Assembly (NCBI GenBank): GCA_032622095.1
Contig: CP136068.1
Coordinates: forward strand, 7,911,314 to 7,975,313
Source of the DNA: Siphonodentalium dalli
Taxonomy: Eukaryota; Mollusca; Scaphopoda; Gadilida; Siphonodentaliidae
DNA: 64,000 nucleotides
Direction: 5' to 3'
Position 1 is the first letter of the stretch. Each line of letters opens with the position of its first letter. This document shows positions 9,590 through 20,961 of this stretch, one piece after another. The notes below the pieces were generated by a model. The model was not told the origin of the DNA and did no database searches. It was given only the letters and a program-made list of their open reading frames with translations. The translations under genes were made by a program, and so were the position numbers.

Positions 9590-11581
9590 ATGGAAACGAG
9601 GGCACCGACCAATGACACAACAGACCGACCATTCAGTATAAATGAAGTATCTAAAATGCTATCCACTCTCAAAAATAACAAATCATGCGGCCCTGATGGA
9701 ATTCGCAATGAACACCTGAAGTATGGAAGAAACTCCCTGAGCAAATCGATAACGAAATATTTCAATGCAATACTAGAAAGCGGCAGCTATCCGGAATCGT
9801 GGAATACTTCGTATATCACACCCATATATAAATCGGGGAAACGTGAACTACCAGAAAATTATCGTGGCATATCCATAACAAATTGCATCGCCAAGGCATT
9901 CAGTAGCCTATTAAATAATCGAATCCTTGAACTCTCAAAAGATAAATGTAACCACTTTCAACACGGGTTTATGAAGCACCATAGAACCTCTGATTGTCTC
10001 TTTATCCTAAAAACCATTATTAGAAAATACACAAACAAAGGAGGACACTTATACGCTTGTTTCATCGACTATAAGAAAGCCTTTGACTCCGTATGGATAA
10101 CTGGTCTAAAGTACAATGTACTAAAACATGGCATCGGCAAGAAGCTATACCAAGTAATCAAATCTATGTATAATAGCCACCAAGCTTGTCTGAAATTTGG
10201 CAACACAATCACCGATTACTTTGACATTCACAGCGGGGTAAAACAGGGTGCTAACTTAAGCCCCACCCTCTTCAACATATACCTAAATGACCTTCCAAAT
10301 TATCTAAGCAACAGCACAGACCACCCATTGCTAGAAACCAGCGAAGTCCCCTGCCTCATGTTCGCGGACGATCTGGTCCTCCTATCCACATCACCAGAAG
10401 GTCTGCAGCACAAATTAAACTCCCTCAGGGAATATAACAACAAATGGCAACTAACATTAAATACCACTAAATCAAAGGCCCTGACCTTCTCACAGCGTGA
10501 TAATAAAACAATTAACATGACTTACGGTGAACAAATAATAGAATCAGTGGAATCTTATACATACTTAGGTCTGTGCATAAATAACAAGGGGTCCTTTGAC
10601 CCAGCACGGACGGATTTAATAAAGAAAGGAATGAAGGCTTTTTTCCATCTTACCAAATGTCTGCCTACACGGAACTTACCGCACAAGCTTAATATTAAAC
10701 TGCTCAAAAGTTTGATTTTTCCAATAGTAACATACAATTCTGACATATGGTTTCCAGATCTAATGGAAAAAATACACAACTCATTCACACGCGCCGCCAA
10801 AAACGGCTCAAACTTTAATATCATGAATCTAATAGACGCCATTGACTATGAAAAAACACATATCAAATTTTGTAAATTCCTCCTTAATGTGCCATCCAGC
10901 GCGACTAATGTCGCATGCAGGATGGAATTACGTTTGCTTCCGCTGACCGCGTCCTTGATCACGTCCATGGAGAAATATTCAAAATACCTCCGTGAACTAC
11001 CACAAAGTAGACTTCTAAAAGAAGCCGTAACTACGGACCAGTGCCTTGCGGATAAGAACATATACTCATGGCACCGGTCATTGTCAAACGCAAGAAACAT
11101 AATTACATCCGTTGACCCCAACAATACTGTAGACAAATATTTTAAAAATGCAGCCCTGAAATTAATATGGGACGATAATGTACGTAGGAAACTCCCCCGT
11201 AATAGTAACAACCAATGCACAACGCCGCGAAATAAACTCCGAACATATAGAAAATTCAAAGCTACAATCAAATTGGAGAACTACCTGAATACATGCAGAA
11301 TAACGAAACACAGGGAATCACTCACGAGATTGCGGATCAGCTGTCATTCCCTCGGAATCGAACGAGGCCGATATCTCAACATCGACGAACAATATCGTAT
11401 ATATATTTGCGAAAATTGCAACGAGTTAGACGACGAATTCCACCTCATCATCAATTGCTCATCATTATCAAACGAACGTCAATCTCTCTTTAAACAACTA
11501 CCGAAAGACATCCAAGAGTCAGATGGAATAGCCCAATTTAAACAAATAATGTCATGCTCACAACCAGAAGTATTAAAATAA
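9590..11581 (+). CDS. LINE reverse transcriptase ORF (5'-incomplete, 663 codons open)
   Basis: Reverse transcriptase of a non-LTR element, which copies its RNA into the genome by target-primed reverse transcription. Visible motifs: SCGPDGI near residue 33, PENYRGIS near 84, the motif-A aspartate in FIDYKKAFDSV (F158, D160), SGVKQGANLSP near 216, and the catalytic FADD at 258-261. LGLCINNKG and a thumb-like region follow. Near the C-terminus are LTRLRIS and a Cys/His motif, CENC...H...C, around 607-624, as in several LINE groups. The catalytic motifs look intact. The first ATG is only the first in the open stretch; the natural start lay upstream and is lost to frameshift, truncation and the hAT insertion, so the element cannot be autonomous. 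Confidence 0.9.
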   Translation: METRAPTNDTTDRPFSINEVSKMLSTLKNNKSCGPDGIRNEHLKYGRNSLSKSITKYFNAILESGSYPESWNTSYITPIYKSGKRELPENYRGISITNCIAKAFSSLLNNRILELSKDKCNHFQHGFMKHHRTSDCLFILKTIIRKYTNKGGHLYACFIDYKKAFDSVWITGLKYNVLKHGIGKKLYQVIKSMYNSHQACLKFGNTITDYFDIHSGVKQGANLSPTLFNIYLNDLPNYLSNSTDHPLLETSEVPCLMFADDLVLLSTSPEGLQHKLNSLREYNNKWQLTLNTTKSKALTFSQRDNKTINMTYGEQIIESVESYTYLGLCINNKGSFDPARTDLIKKGMKAFFHLTKCLPTRNLPHKLNIKLLKSLIFPIVTYNSDIWFPDLMEKIHNSFTRAAKNGSNFNIMNLIDAIDYEKTHIKFCKFLLNVPSSATNVACRMELRLLPLTASLITSMEKYSKYLRELPQSRLLKEAVTTDQCLADKNIYSWHRSLSNARNIITSVDPNNTVDKYFKNAALKLIWDDNVRRKLPRNSNNQCTTPRNKLRTYRKFKATIKLENYLNTCRITKHRESLTRLRISCHSLGIERGRYLNIDEQYRIYICENCNELDDEFHLIINCSSLSNERQSLFKQLPKDIQESDGIAQFKQIMSCSQPEVLK

Positions 11582-11880
11582 ATTGCCCATTTTGTCTACC
11601 ACGGACTTGCCAAAAAGGGATAATGGCATCCGAGTGACCAACTGCTAGACAGAATACGCGACCGGACGAATGCAAACTCCCAATAAGACAAAAAAATACC
11701 AAAATCAATACAAATATATATAAATATATATAATTACAATATTATGCGCGACATACTGTGTCTTATGAATACATGTTCTTTCAATACACTGTTATAAATT
11801 ATGTTTCTATATTATGTATGTATCCACTTGACCATATTTGGTGTAAAAGTATATTAAATTGAATTGAATTGAATTAAAAG
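11579..11880 (+). other. LINE 3' UTR and TTGAA tail
   Basis: The AT-rich stretch after the RT stop ends in about three TTGAA units (AATTGAATTGAATTGAATT). Short tandem tails are the usual 3' end of several LINE groups and mark the insertion boundary. Confidence 0.7.
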
Positions 11881-12101
11881 CATTCATTCAGAAAATATTA
11901 TCAATGAACGTTCCTTTGTTCCAGGTTAAAGAAACATTCTGGACCCAACTTCTCTCAATTAAATAATGTCAACAAGTCCTTTTGTGTAATATACCGTCGG
12001 CATAAATGATTTAATATATTTACCGCAATATTTTAATCCTCCGAACGACCGGGGAGCATATATAAGTTTATACTTAATGATGCCCTGTCCGAGTCTACAC
12101 C
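11881..12101. other. Spacer between LINE and MITE
   Basis: Nothing recognisable; AT-rich noncoding sequence. Confidence 0.4.
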
Positions 12102-13056
12102 TTAACCCTTTACACAACAAAACGGCAAAAAACGCCCAAATAAAGCTTCAACAGCCTAAAATATCTTCGGTCTGTCTCAATAACACCATACACATATGGA
12201 TATCATTGGAACCGGTTCATTGACCACATTGTGATGGTTACAGTTATGCCCTGTGCCAATGCATTATCTATTATATATTTTGAAAGATCTGTGTGTTTGT
12301 GTGTGTGTGTGTTTGAAATCGATGGAATCGAAAACGACTAAGCCAATTTCGATGAAACTTGGTATTTGGATGTGTTTTCGGCCGGAGACGAACATAGGCA
12401 TATTTATTTGTCCGTGCGATGTCAACTTTTCACGTGCGGAGGTCAAATCTATTTTTACGCCGTTTTTGCGCTAATATATTTCAGTTCGGTGCTCACAAAT
12501 CGATTCGATATAGCGCGAATAATAAATTGCCAGTCATATAATTTGCACGGTTAGAATCTGTGTGGCTTCATCTTTCCAACGATATATAATATGTATGTAT
12601 CCGTTTTAGTTATCTGCCTCAATTATTAGGTACAAGTGGTACGATGCTTTTATCAGGATAAAATCAATGCGTAATTTCTATGACGTCGTCAGAGGTCATA
12701 AAGTTAGATTACGTTAACTCTCACCCTGCCGATGCATTTGACTGTGTCGCGTTAACTCATCACCGGCCGAGGTATCCGCAAATGACATTGGGCTATATAT
12801 CTCGGAAACGGGTGTAGCTATCGACTTGAAATTTGGTACGTGAATGTATCTTGCCCCGGATACGAATTTTATCGGGTCGCCGAGCACGTGCGACACCAGC
12901 TTCGCGCATGCGCAGACCAGATCTAGGAAACGGGTGGAGCAATCGACTTGAAATTTGGTTTTTGAATAGCCCGGACGAAGTCGGGTCACCTTCTAGTCTT
13001 ATATATGCGAGTCGACCATAGGTCGCCTCGCATATATAAGAGAATGCATTGGCCTA
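12102..13056. mobile_element. TTAA MITE family A, copy 2, split by a Helitron-like insertion
   Basis: TTAA (12102-12105) followed by CCCTTTACACAACA matches the right terminus of the copy at 2293-2543 in reverse. Homology continues through AATAAAGCTTCAACAGCC, AGATATTTTA-like and AACCGGTT segments to GCCCTGTGCCAATGCATTA at 12266. It resumes at 12997 with TCTTATATATGCGAG and completes the palindrome at 13056. The 730 bp between is a separate insertion. The second TTAA terminus was not found; a T-rich tail like that after the copy at 346 follows. Confidence 0.75.
12267..12996 (+). mobile_element. Helitron-like nonautonomous element
   Basis: The palindrome is interrupted exactly by a segment that starts TCTATTATATATTTTGAAAG and ends CTAG, lying between a host A and a host T. 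TC...CTRR ends inserted between A and T without target duplication are the Helitron signature. About 10 bases before CTAG is a GC-rich possible hairpin (CCCGGACGAAGTCGGG), as expected at a Helitron 3' end. The interior contains a GT run and phrases such as TATATCTCGGAAACGGGTG and GACTTGAAATTTGGT, repeated about 125 bp apart. No Rep/helicase is encoded. Part of the interior recurs, diverged, at 58600-58960. Confidence 0.75.
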
Positions 13057-14039
13057 AACAAATTCTTTTTTTAAAAACTTTTTAAATTTGTTTCAAACCT
13101 AGAAAACATCCACAATGTTCGCTTGTTATATCAAGAGCAGCCTCTTCCGTAGCTCAAAGAACGATAAATAATAAAGAGCATTCTGAGAACATCCATTTAG
13201 TATATAAATGGTTAAATGCCAACAGGGGGTGTCACCCTCCTCCGGAAACTGGCAATATTTCCCAAATTTTATTTGCGGCCTGCCATGTGTTAATTTTAAC
13301 TGATGCCTTAAGCTTTCGACCGTTTCTTTAAACATACTTTATTTGTATATTATGCATGATACAAAAGGAAACTTACTTTGCCCCTTTCCCTATTACAGTA
13401 ATTTAGTTATTACTTTAAACAAAATGGCGTAGACAAAGAAACAAAAGCATATATAGATCTATATACATATAGGTTAAACATATTTACAATGACAGGGTTT
13501 GTGGTTTGTGATGGGAGGTGCCAAAACCGGTTTCGTGGCTAATTTTGTATAAGGTGGCTATTATAAAATACTTTGGTCTAATCGACATCGAAATCGAATC
13601 GTTTAGTCGCAGTTATGAATCGATGGATTATCTTGAAGAGAATTATGTTTCTTCGAATCGAGGTGTCTGGAATTCCGAAAAGTAAACTGTTTATATATGT
13701 GTAATAATCAGTTCTTCTGGATTTCCACAATACCATCGAGATGTAATTTTGAAACGTATCTGAGTGTATGTCACTACATTTGTTCCGCAACTTGACATGA
13801 GTAACGAACGACCTCTTGGACTAGCCACCGTATAATCCATATGGTTGGATTTGTTCCAACGTCTTGATGACGATTCCAATTGATTGATTACTCAATTCTT
13901 GATCTAAAACTATATAATATCAAATAATGGTTGAACAATTTAAGCTGTCATGCCTATCTCAACTACTTTCATGTCGCAAATGTCCATCTGTTCTAGGCAT
14001 AAAATTGTCAACCGTTGAAACGTTTAATCATATTAGTGG
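13057..14039. other. Noncoding sequence
   Basis: A T-rich run at 13063-13090 follows the palindrome. Otherwise nothing recognisable; open frames at 13126-13335 and 13578-13879 lack recognisable motifs. Confidence 0.4.
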
Positions 14040-15060
14040 TGAGCCACCCCATAAACAAACACGCCCCTACATAAGAACACATCATCAACCCTGCGTAAAC
14101 ATGGACCACGATTATTCGGAAAGGAGGGGTTGCACACGTAAATCCCGACGTCTTATGTTGTGAGATTATTCAAGGGTTGCAAGGAATGTCACTCGACTGA
14201 GGGTAGGTTCTTAAAACCACTGGTATGCATGCAGGCGATGACACGTCCTGAATACATATTGTGGAGTATGATACAAGATCTCTACTGTAGTGTCAACTAA
14301 AATATAGAAGTAATAGGTAGCCTGACGGCGGAAAGTTTTTAAAGGTCCCAATCACAACTAGGCTGTGTATACCCATTGAGAACCGTGGTGGGGAGTACTG
14401 CAAAAGGTCCAAAATGCAACTATATTAAAATCACAGCAGAAACACCGTCACCACAGTTAACAAATGGGAGAAAATATAATCGTAACCTGATGTTGGGCTA
14501 TTACAAATTTTGAAAGTAATTTGGATAGCTAGCAAAGGGCCAAGAGAAATTTTAGCCAAAGGGTTCAATTTGGATTTGATAGTATACATGTGTGTTGTAA
14601 CAGCAGAATAAAGAAATGTGTGCTTAAGTAGTGTGAAAAGATGTGTCCTGTGTTAAAATCAAAATTTTCATCGACGTTATCTTCAGTTACATATCTCGGT
14701 GACGAATCTTCTAAGCGAAGAACCGCCGTTTTTCGGGACGTAAATCCCGACGTCTTATGTGACCTTCCTCCTCAGTTAGCCATATCTCTACCACGAGTCC
14801 CCCGCGCCCATTGTTACATATCAACCATACTTAAACATCGACCACGCTTATTGAATATTCTGAGGGGCACCCCGTAAACCCCGACGTCGTAAGTGGTGTA
14901 TCTTCTGAGTTAGCCATATCTCTACCCCGAATCATCGCGCCCCAGGCTACACATATCAACCATAGATAAACATGGAACACGCTTAATATGTGGGTGTGGG
15001 GTGGGACAGCACTCCGGGCCCCTGACAACATAATCAACATCTATCATGGTCGATCCGGCT
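14040..15060. repeat. Diverged tandem repeat of about 133 bp, interrupted by repeat D
   Basis: GTAAATCCCGACGTCTTATG occurs near 14141 and 14741, with a diverged form (GTAAACCCCGACGTCGTAAG) near 14874. AGTTAGCCATATCTCTACC occurs near 14775 and 14907. ATATCAACCATA followed by TAAACAT occurs near 14817 and 14950. The clearest spacing is about 133 bp. The first unit is separated from the rest by the 367-bp repeat D (14192-14558), which appears to have inserted into the array. Confidence 0.6.
14192..14558 (+). repeat. Dispersed repeat D, copy 1
   Basis: This block is nearly identical, in inverted orientation, to 43831-44205. Shared landmarks in order: CTCGACTGAGGGTAGG, TGCATGCAGGCGATGACACG, CCTGACGGCGGAAAGTTTTT, TGTATACCCATTGAGAACCG, ACACCGTCACCACAGTTAAC, CCTGATGTTGGGCTATTAC and GGGCCAAGAGAA. 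The two ends are not inverted repeats of each other, so the element class is unknown. No protein is encoded. Confidence 0.85.
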
Positions 15061-18000
15061 TCTCGTGGAATCTCATGTCATTAACTGCCATCTTAAGTGC
15101 TCTTTTTTCTGCTCAGTTTGCCATCTCGCTACCATGATGGTCTATAGACATTGCTTAATCAAGACCAGATGCTCCGAAGATATAATAATGAGCGAGTGTG
15201 CTGATTACTCCCCGACTGATGTATACACTCATAATGCAACCCGCTTGACTCCGCATTGTCTTATTTAATGCGACCGCGAGCCAACTAACCAATGTGTATG
15301 TCGTGGAAGGTTTTCGTAGCTGTGGCCCTCCCCAAATCCACTCATACGCCACCCTATTTGCCCATAAGCTACTCTCCGAGGCAGCGAGGTCACGCAGGGA
15401 CGTAGCCGCAAGCAGGGTTTCCGTCGGGTGATGGGTCCACCTTCAGATTTCCCTCGAACCACACCAAACTCACATTAAATTTTGCGTAATTCAATTTAAA
15501 CCCCCGTTGGGATATGATGCTTTCACAACTGTTCCTTCACAGCCTGGGTGGTATCCCATTCTAAATGGATCAGTAGTCTTGTTGGAAAATATACAACTAT
15601 TGGCCAGTTCAGTTCAGACTGTTGAGTACAAGTAGGCAAGTATGCAAATGTTGGTATAAAAACAACAAATTCCCCAATAATAAATTATTTGGAAATTCAA
15701 TCTACGAGTACAATATCAACCTAATGTTGATGTGAGATTTCCAACTATAATTTTGTGTCAGGCTTAAATTTTGATAATATCGTAAATTCATTCACCCATC
15801 CCTTAGTTGTAGCTGGAAGAAACAGCATTTCACTTCATTTGCATGTACGTGCATGCGCGGTGTACCTGACATATCACGCTTTAATCTTAGTGGTATATTT
15901 TAATGTCCCAACAACCGAAATAACACTCTTTAGCATGAATTTAATGTTGAAATGTTCACGCATGATATTATACAGTCATACATCAATATTGCTAAGCATT
16001 TCGAAGAATGGTCTTTAAATAATATTTGCCAAGATCACAACTGGAGCTTTTATAATTCCCAATTCCCACCACAATCATTCCCGAATAAATGGAAGTTGGA
16101 CAATAATTCCAACTCCAGGATTAGAGATGGGGTTTTCTAGAGTTTGGAATGTTTGTATTCAAGGCACAGTTGTCCCCACAAACCCATGTGGCCATGCACG
16201 CCCGTGCTTTAAACCTTGATACCTGGACAATTTCTGATGGGTATATATAGTTAATTATCACCACATCGTGCTCAACATTGGTCAATTGTTCTGCTAAAAT
16301 GTTGAACACTGTGTTCTGCTGATTTAGCTCTGGCGTTTGATTCTGTACATTTTTAAACCACAATATACGAAGTTATGCCGTACTTTGTCTCAAGTTTTAC
16401 ACTTTAGCGAAACGGACAAGTCGTTTAACTTTAGGCTCATAGCAAACATCGTACTAGTTATTCTAGAAATTTGGATGTCAAGACATGTGGAGTGATGATG
16501 ATTTACAATATATGTTTTAACACTCTTGATATTTCCAATTTGATTATGGTGTATAAGAGAGATCGGTCTGGAAAATTAAAAGTTTGCAAGAAGTGTTGTG
16601 GGTGATTGAACCAATGGGACCGGATGTCTTGTCTGCAATTTGTTTTGATCACATCAGTATATTATTTTTTCGCCAAATCATAAGAACATTGGACCCGGAT
16701 TCAAAGGGGTCATATAAACTTTGAGTGTAAATTTAGGCTCATATGTTTCACTTTTGTTGCGGTCTAAGAGCCGAAATACACATGCTGATAGACATAGTAT
16801 AAATGTACTCATATCCGTCTTTCAAACATATATATATACATGTATCAACTACCTTCAACTTTCCGCACAGCATTAACACACACGCTTCCATATGTGCCAT
16901 GCCAAGAAAACGTAAGTATGGCAGTTAACGCATGCTTCACGAAAAAGAGAACCGTTTTTTTTCTTTTCATGCAATTTTGAGTCAGTTTGGGAGGTATTTT
17001 CAGATCACATGAAGTGCCTATATATAACTATCATATACATTATGAACCTATTTTGATCATGGGATCACGACATCTAGGATAATGATTATGTTGATATAAG
17101 GATGTATTCTGGGTTCCAGACCTCCAGTGACAAAAACAACAACAACATAAACATATAATTTAACATTGGTTTCTGCTTATGACATACAAACTAGACGGAT
17201 AATGCGATATACACATCAATGAATATAATTCTGCTATTGCAAAACGAAGACATTTTGGGGTCCTTCTAAAACACACAAAACAGAATATGGTCTTTCGTGT
17301 ACCACTGCTCATTTTAAACATGCTATGTACACACTAAGATTCAAAATAAACGATTAAATTTGTTTCGTGAAAATTAGGCTGGATCCCTAAATACTCTTAA
17401 TAGTTACCATTAATTCAGTTAACTTGTGTGGAGCCCACCACAACTGATTTTTCATTGTTTTGCTCGAATGTGAGTTACGTATTTCTATTGATTTTTGTTT
17501 CAGTTTTGTTTGTTGTTGTTATTGCTTTTCTTTCTTTCGCATTTCGTGTGCATTTTAATTTACAAAATATTTACTCAGGTTATTGGTTTCATTTAGCAGT
17601 TCATAGCTGCGATTATTAATGAATAATACCTGTGTGCAATTCTAGTTCAATTAATAAGACCCCCTATCATTAAAGAAAACTTAATAATACTAGTAATCCT
17701 GTCATTCCAAATACCCACAAATTGAAGAATATTAAAGATCTGTGAATTGAACTAAAATAAAAACTTCATGCCTTTGATTTATAATCTGACATGGAAACGA
17801 AATATAAACTTATCGGGGAGCGTATCAGTGATAAGCATAGATAATAACTCAAAATGCGGAAGTACTTGATTTATATTATCGCCCATTCTATCGTTTAAAT
17901 CTGTGTGATGACAGATGTCGTTAGTAGGGCACAGACTGGCCGATTTCTCTACGTTAAATTACTCTGCCTTATTATTTGTTTTCTCTAAAACACCAATTTG

Positions 18001-19309
18001 TTAAGATTTGGAAGATGAGGTCACGGCGGTTTGTCGAGACGAAAACCAGATACGAGCGTTGAGTGAGAAAGAGGAACAGAAGCTGTGCTCGTAAATCTTA
18101 ATTACTCGAGACAGGTACTTTCCATCAGGGCACTACGGAACGTGCTGCTAGAGTTGCTGCCCTTGACTGTTTTATTGATATAGTTAATCACTTCTTGATG
18201 AAAACATTTCTCATGAAATTGAAGCATAAATTTACTTGTTTTAATGACTGGAGGAAATTGGTGAGGGAATAGAGTTACCTGAATTTTATTCCCGGATAAA
18301 TTAAATACTGATTTACTGCTCAATAATGCCGCATATAAAAACTCCAGATTATGTATTTCCAAGTAATAATGGTTTTCATTTCTCATGTATTTCCAAGACA
18401 CACCGTTTGGTAGAAAATTAATTCCAGATACTCAACGGCAAAGCGTCCCATGACACAACTGTCAATACTGTCAAAATGAAGCATAAAAATTACGGACATT
18501 AGACATACTCATCTTCGAAATATTCACATTTTCCTCGTAGATATCACTGAATTATTATACTATAATTGTTTTGTTTTTTAATTTGTTTGGCTTTTAATTG
18601 GTTTTTAATTTCTTCAAAACTCTAAAACCTGTCGCGAACCCCCGTATTCCTAATAAGTAGATACATATAACATACATTTGAATGGGACCAATTTATAAAA
18701 TTTACCGGTATATAAGTTGCATTGTTGATGGCAAATTATCAATTAAAATATTTTGCTAGATGTTTTTATCTGAAGTTCACATATTGCAGAGCAAGCGCCA
18801 GGCGCGATTTATATCATATATGAACCTTATATTAGTTTAATTTTGAGGTTGACTGTATGTGTTAACCATTTTAAATATGAAACACAGTATGTCAATCTAA
18901 AATATGATGCCCTCATTAATTAATCTCAACGTATTCAGATGTAATCAAATAGTATTGATTACTTTTATAAATGTATTGCTTTTGAAATCAAATACTATAG
19001 TACATAAAACAAATATTTGTATTATATTTGCAGTCATAAAATTGAAAAGTATTTTTATTTTAATCAAATACTTTAGTCTTTTAATCGCAACATCCCTGAC
19101 GTGAATCCGTCTTCTCAATTGTAGAAGTTACTGCTGGATTCAGACCCATCTTTCTTATCACCATGAACTCAACAACTTACGGGTAAATCCACCTTCTCAA
19201 AGATAGCAATGAACATTGCACATACATCTCAACTGAACTGAACCGTATCAACAGCAAAAATTGTAAATCTACTGAACTAAATATTATATACTATCGCATA
19301 ACATGTCGA
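15061..19309. other. Long noncoding stretch
   Basis: About 4.2 kb without a recognisable gene, RNA or tandem array. Open frames (15065-15462, 15755-16140, 17428-17619, 18102-18401, 18904-19104) are short, overlap on opposite strands or are hydrophobic AT-driven translations. Regulatory DNA for the twist gene could lie here; nothing in the sequence proves it. Confidence 0.4.
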
Positions 19310-19800
19310 ATATCTCGAATTGTCATGCTAATTTGCTGTGGTGCTGGTGGGTCCTGCTGAATTGCTATGATGCTGGTAGGGCAATCCGATGCTGTTTAGA
19401 AAAAAAGTACGGTTATCTTTTCTAAACGTGTATGTCATGTTTTCGGTGTTTGGGTAATCCGATCGATTTAAGAGAAATGAGTGTCTTTATTAATCATTCA
19501 ACATCAAACTATGTTTAAACATATTTCAAGGAATAGTGGCGACAGTTATGGTCGGTTTGCAACCACCAGTACAGCCATTATTAACATTATTCACACAAAA
19601 ACTTGTCTTTGAATGTTTTATAATTTTGTTTTCTTTTGGCTTTTCCCTCGATTTGTTCAGATCAACCCAACGCAACGAAAATGACAACTTGAAATAAAAT
19701 AACGGTACTTTTTCTTAACTGCGTTGCTTTGGCCTACCAGCATCATAGCAATTCAGAAGGACACACAAGCATCATAGCAAATTAGCAGGACCAATTAACC
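19310..19800. mobile_element. Element with minisatellite-like inverted ends
   Basis: GGTCCTGCTGAATTGCTATG followed by ATGCTGGTAGG near 19350-19380 is mirrored by CCTACCAGCATCATAGCAA near 19734-19752. A second inverted unit (AGCATCATAGCAAATTAGCA followed by GGACC) ends near 19793. The unit is the same motif that forms the minisatellite at 22080-23920. So a core of about 350 bp appears bounded by inverted copies of the satellite unit. The class is uncertain. Confidence 0.55.
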
Positions 19801-19834
19801 GGGGGAGATCAAAATTCTAAAGCACAAAATATCA

Positions 19835-20360
19835 GACATATCTGTACTAATCTCACCATTCTCAATCCCACTGAATCAAAACATTACACGCATCTGTACT
19901 GATCTTACATTTCTCTTATATATTGGACCTTCCCGCAAATATTTACACTGAATATTTCAAATATTTACACTGAACTCCCCCTTCTCTTATATCCGGGATT
20001 ACAAAAATATCTACACCTAACTCACCTTTCGCAATCACGAGCCCAGAAAATATAAAATGAATATTTACACTTATAACTCACCCTCTGTAAACAAGTTCAA
20101 AACATCACAAATATCTAAAATAGATTCACCCTTCTAATATCCCAGATTTTTTACAAATAATTACACTGAACCCACCCCACACTTGTCTTACATCACAGAA
20201 CATTACAAAATATCTAAACCTATAACTCGCCCTTCACAATCACAAGCTCCGAATATTACACATATCTATAATAAATTCATCCGTATATCATATCCCAGAA
20301 GTTTTACCCTACTCATATCCAAGAATAATAGAGATATGTATACTGAACTCACCCTTGGAT
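19835..20360. repeat. Degenerate short tandem repeat 3' of twist
   Basis: A loose unit of about 50-60 bp recurs: ATTACA-AATATCTACACT, then GAACTCACCC, then TTCTCATATCCCAGA-like. Examples are near 19935-20010, 20080-20170 and 20195-20350. Copies are strongly diverged. It lies directly beyond the twist stop codon, so the twist 3' UTR would consist largely of it. Confidence 0.6.
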
Positions 20361-20375
20361 TACGTTGACGTAACG

Positions 20376-20954
20376 TCAGTCGGATTGACTCGCTACTGAC
20401 CAGTTGCAGGCGCCTTCCATCCTCCATACGGAAAAGGCGTAACTGAGCCGCTCGTGCGCGACGTAACTACAACTGTTCGCCCACTTGGTATCTTTTTCGT
20501 CGCTCTGTAGAACCTGGTAAAGAAAGTCGATATACCGAGAGGCCAGCTTCAGCGTCTGAATTTTACTGAGTTTATCTGACGGTAACGTTGGAATGATTTT
20601 CCGTAAGTGAGTGAAGGAGTCGTTTAGCGACTGCGTTCTTTGACGCTCGCGCACGTTCGCTAGCACTCTCTGTGTTTGAATGTCGTCGAAGTTCTGATGA
20701 ATTATTTTTCGCCGGATTTTCCGCTGTTGGTTATCAGGGGATCCGGATGGATTATCGATTCCCCGCTTCCGGGATAACTGATGTCCATCTTGGTACGAAT
20801 CGTCCACTGCGTATGGATTCTGAATATCAACGAAATCACTGTCGCCAGGAGAGGACAACTCGTCCCGCGTGTCACCCTCGTCGCTCTGGACTTCAGGGTT
20901 CATTTCTTCGGTTGAATCTGCATCTTTTACCTCCGACTTATTCTCGGGTATCAT
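20376..20954 (-). CDS. twist: Twist-family bHLH transcription factor
   Basis: Nuclear DNA-binding factor that dimerises and binds E-boxes; in animals Twist acts in mesoderm and mesenchyme specification. The 192-aa protein has an acidic N-terminus, basic nuclear-localisation-like clusters (RKR at 62-64, RKIRRK at 78-83), a basic region at 95-108 with [12 protein letters not shown], helix 1 to about 121, loop PTLPSDK at 122-128, helix 2 at 129-150 with [19 protein letters not shown], and the Twist-specific C-terminal WR domain at 163-182 ([20 protein letters not shown]). The WR domain separates Twist from Hand, Paraxis and Scleraxis. The ATG at 20954 has G at -3. The ORF is uninterrupted, so the coding part is single-exon. 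Oddity: WRMEGAC, where vertebrate Twist has WRMEGAW. Confidence 0.97.
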   Translation of the reverse strand: MIPENKSEVKDADSTEEMNPEVQSDEGDTRDELSSPGDSDFVDIQNPYAVDDSYQDGHQLSRKRGIDNPSGSPDNQQRKIRRKIIHQNFDDIQTQRVLANVRERQRTQSLNDSFTHLRKIIPTLPSDKLSKIQTLKLASRYIDFLYQVLQSDEKDTKWANSCSYVAHERLSYAFSVWRMEGACNWSVASQSD

Positions 20955-20961
20955 GTCGCAT
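20938..20961 (-). promoter_or_regulatory. Short uORF overlapping the twist start codon
   Basis: An ATG at 20961, 7 bases before the twist ATG and in another frame, opens a seven-codon frame (MRHDTRE) whose TAA ends at 20938, inside the twist coding region. If the 5' UTR spans this point, ribosomes would meet this ATG first, which could lower twist translation. Function is inference. Confidence 0.5.

Larger units (their letters stand above)
8222..11878 (+). mobile_element. 5'-truncated non-LTR retrotransposon (LINE), interrupted by a hAT element
   Basis: The element holds a short upstream coding piece (about 8235-8423), a 1123-bp hAT-type insertion (8432-9554), a long RT ORF (9590-11581), an AT-rich 3' UTR and a tail of TTGAA repeats at about 11860-11875. 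It lacks the usual upstream endonuclease region, so it is 5'-truncated, as is common for LINEs. I could not define a target duplication. RT motifs and the C-terminal Cys/His motif place it among non-LTR elements; I do not assign a clade. A diverged relative is at 55905-56764. Confidence 0.85.

Noticed and set aside
9305-9765. 80- and 138-aa minus-strand frames
   Set aside because: Antisense to the hAT right end and the LINE RT ORF; repeated peptide blocks reflect a 61-bp direct repeat.
10300-11271. Minus-strand frames of 72-141 aa
   Set aside because: Shadows of the RT ORF on the opposite strand.
19480-19495. Poly(A) signal for twist (AATAAA on the minus strand near 19485)
   Set aside because: It lies almost 900 bp downstream, beyond a satellite and inside another element; nothing links it to the twist transcript.
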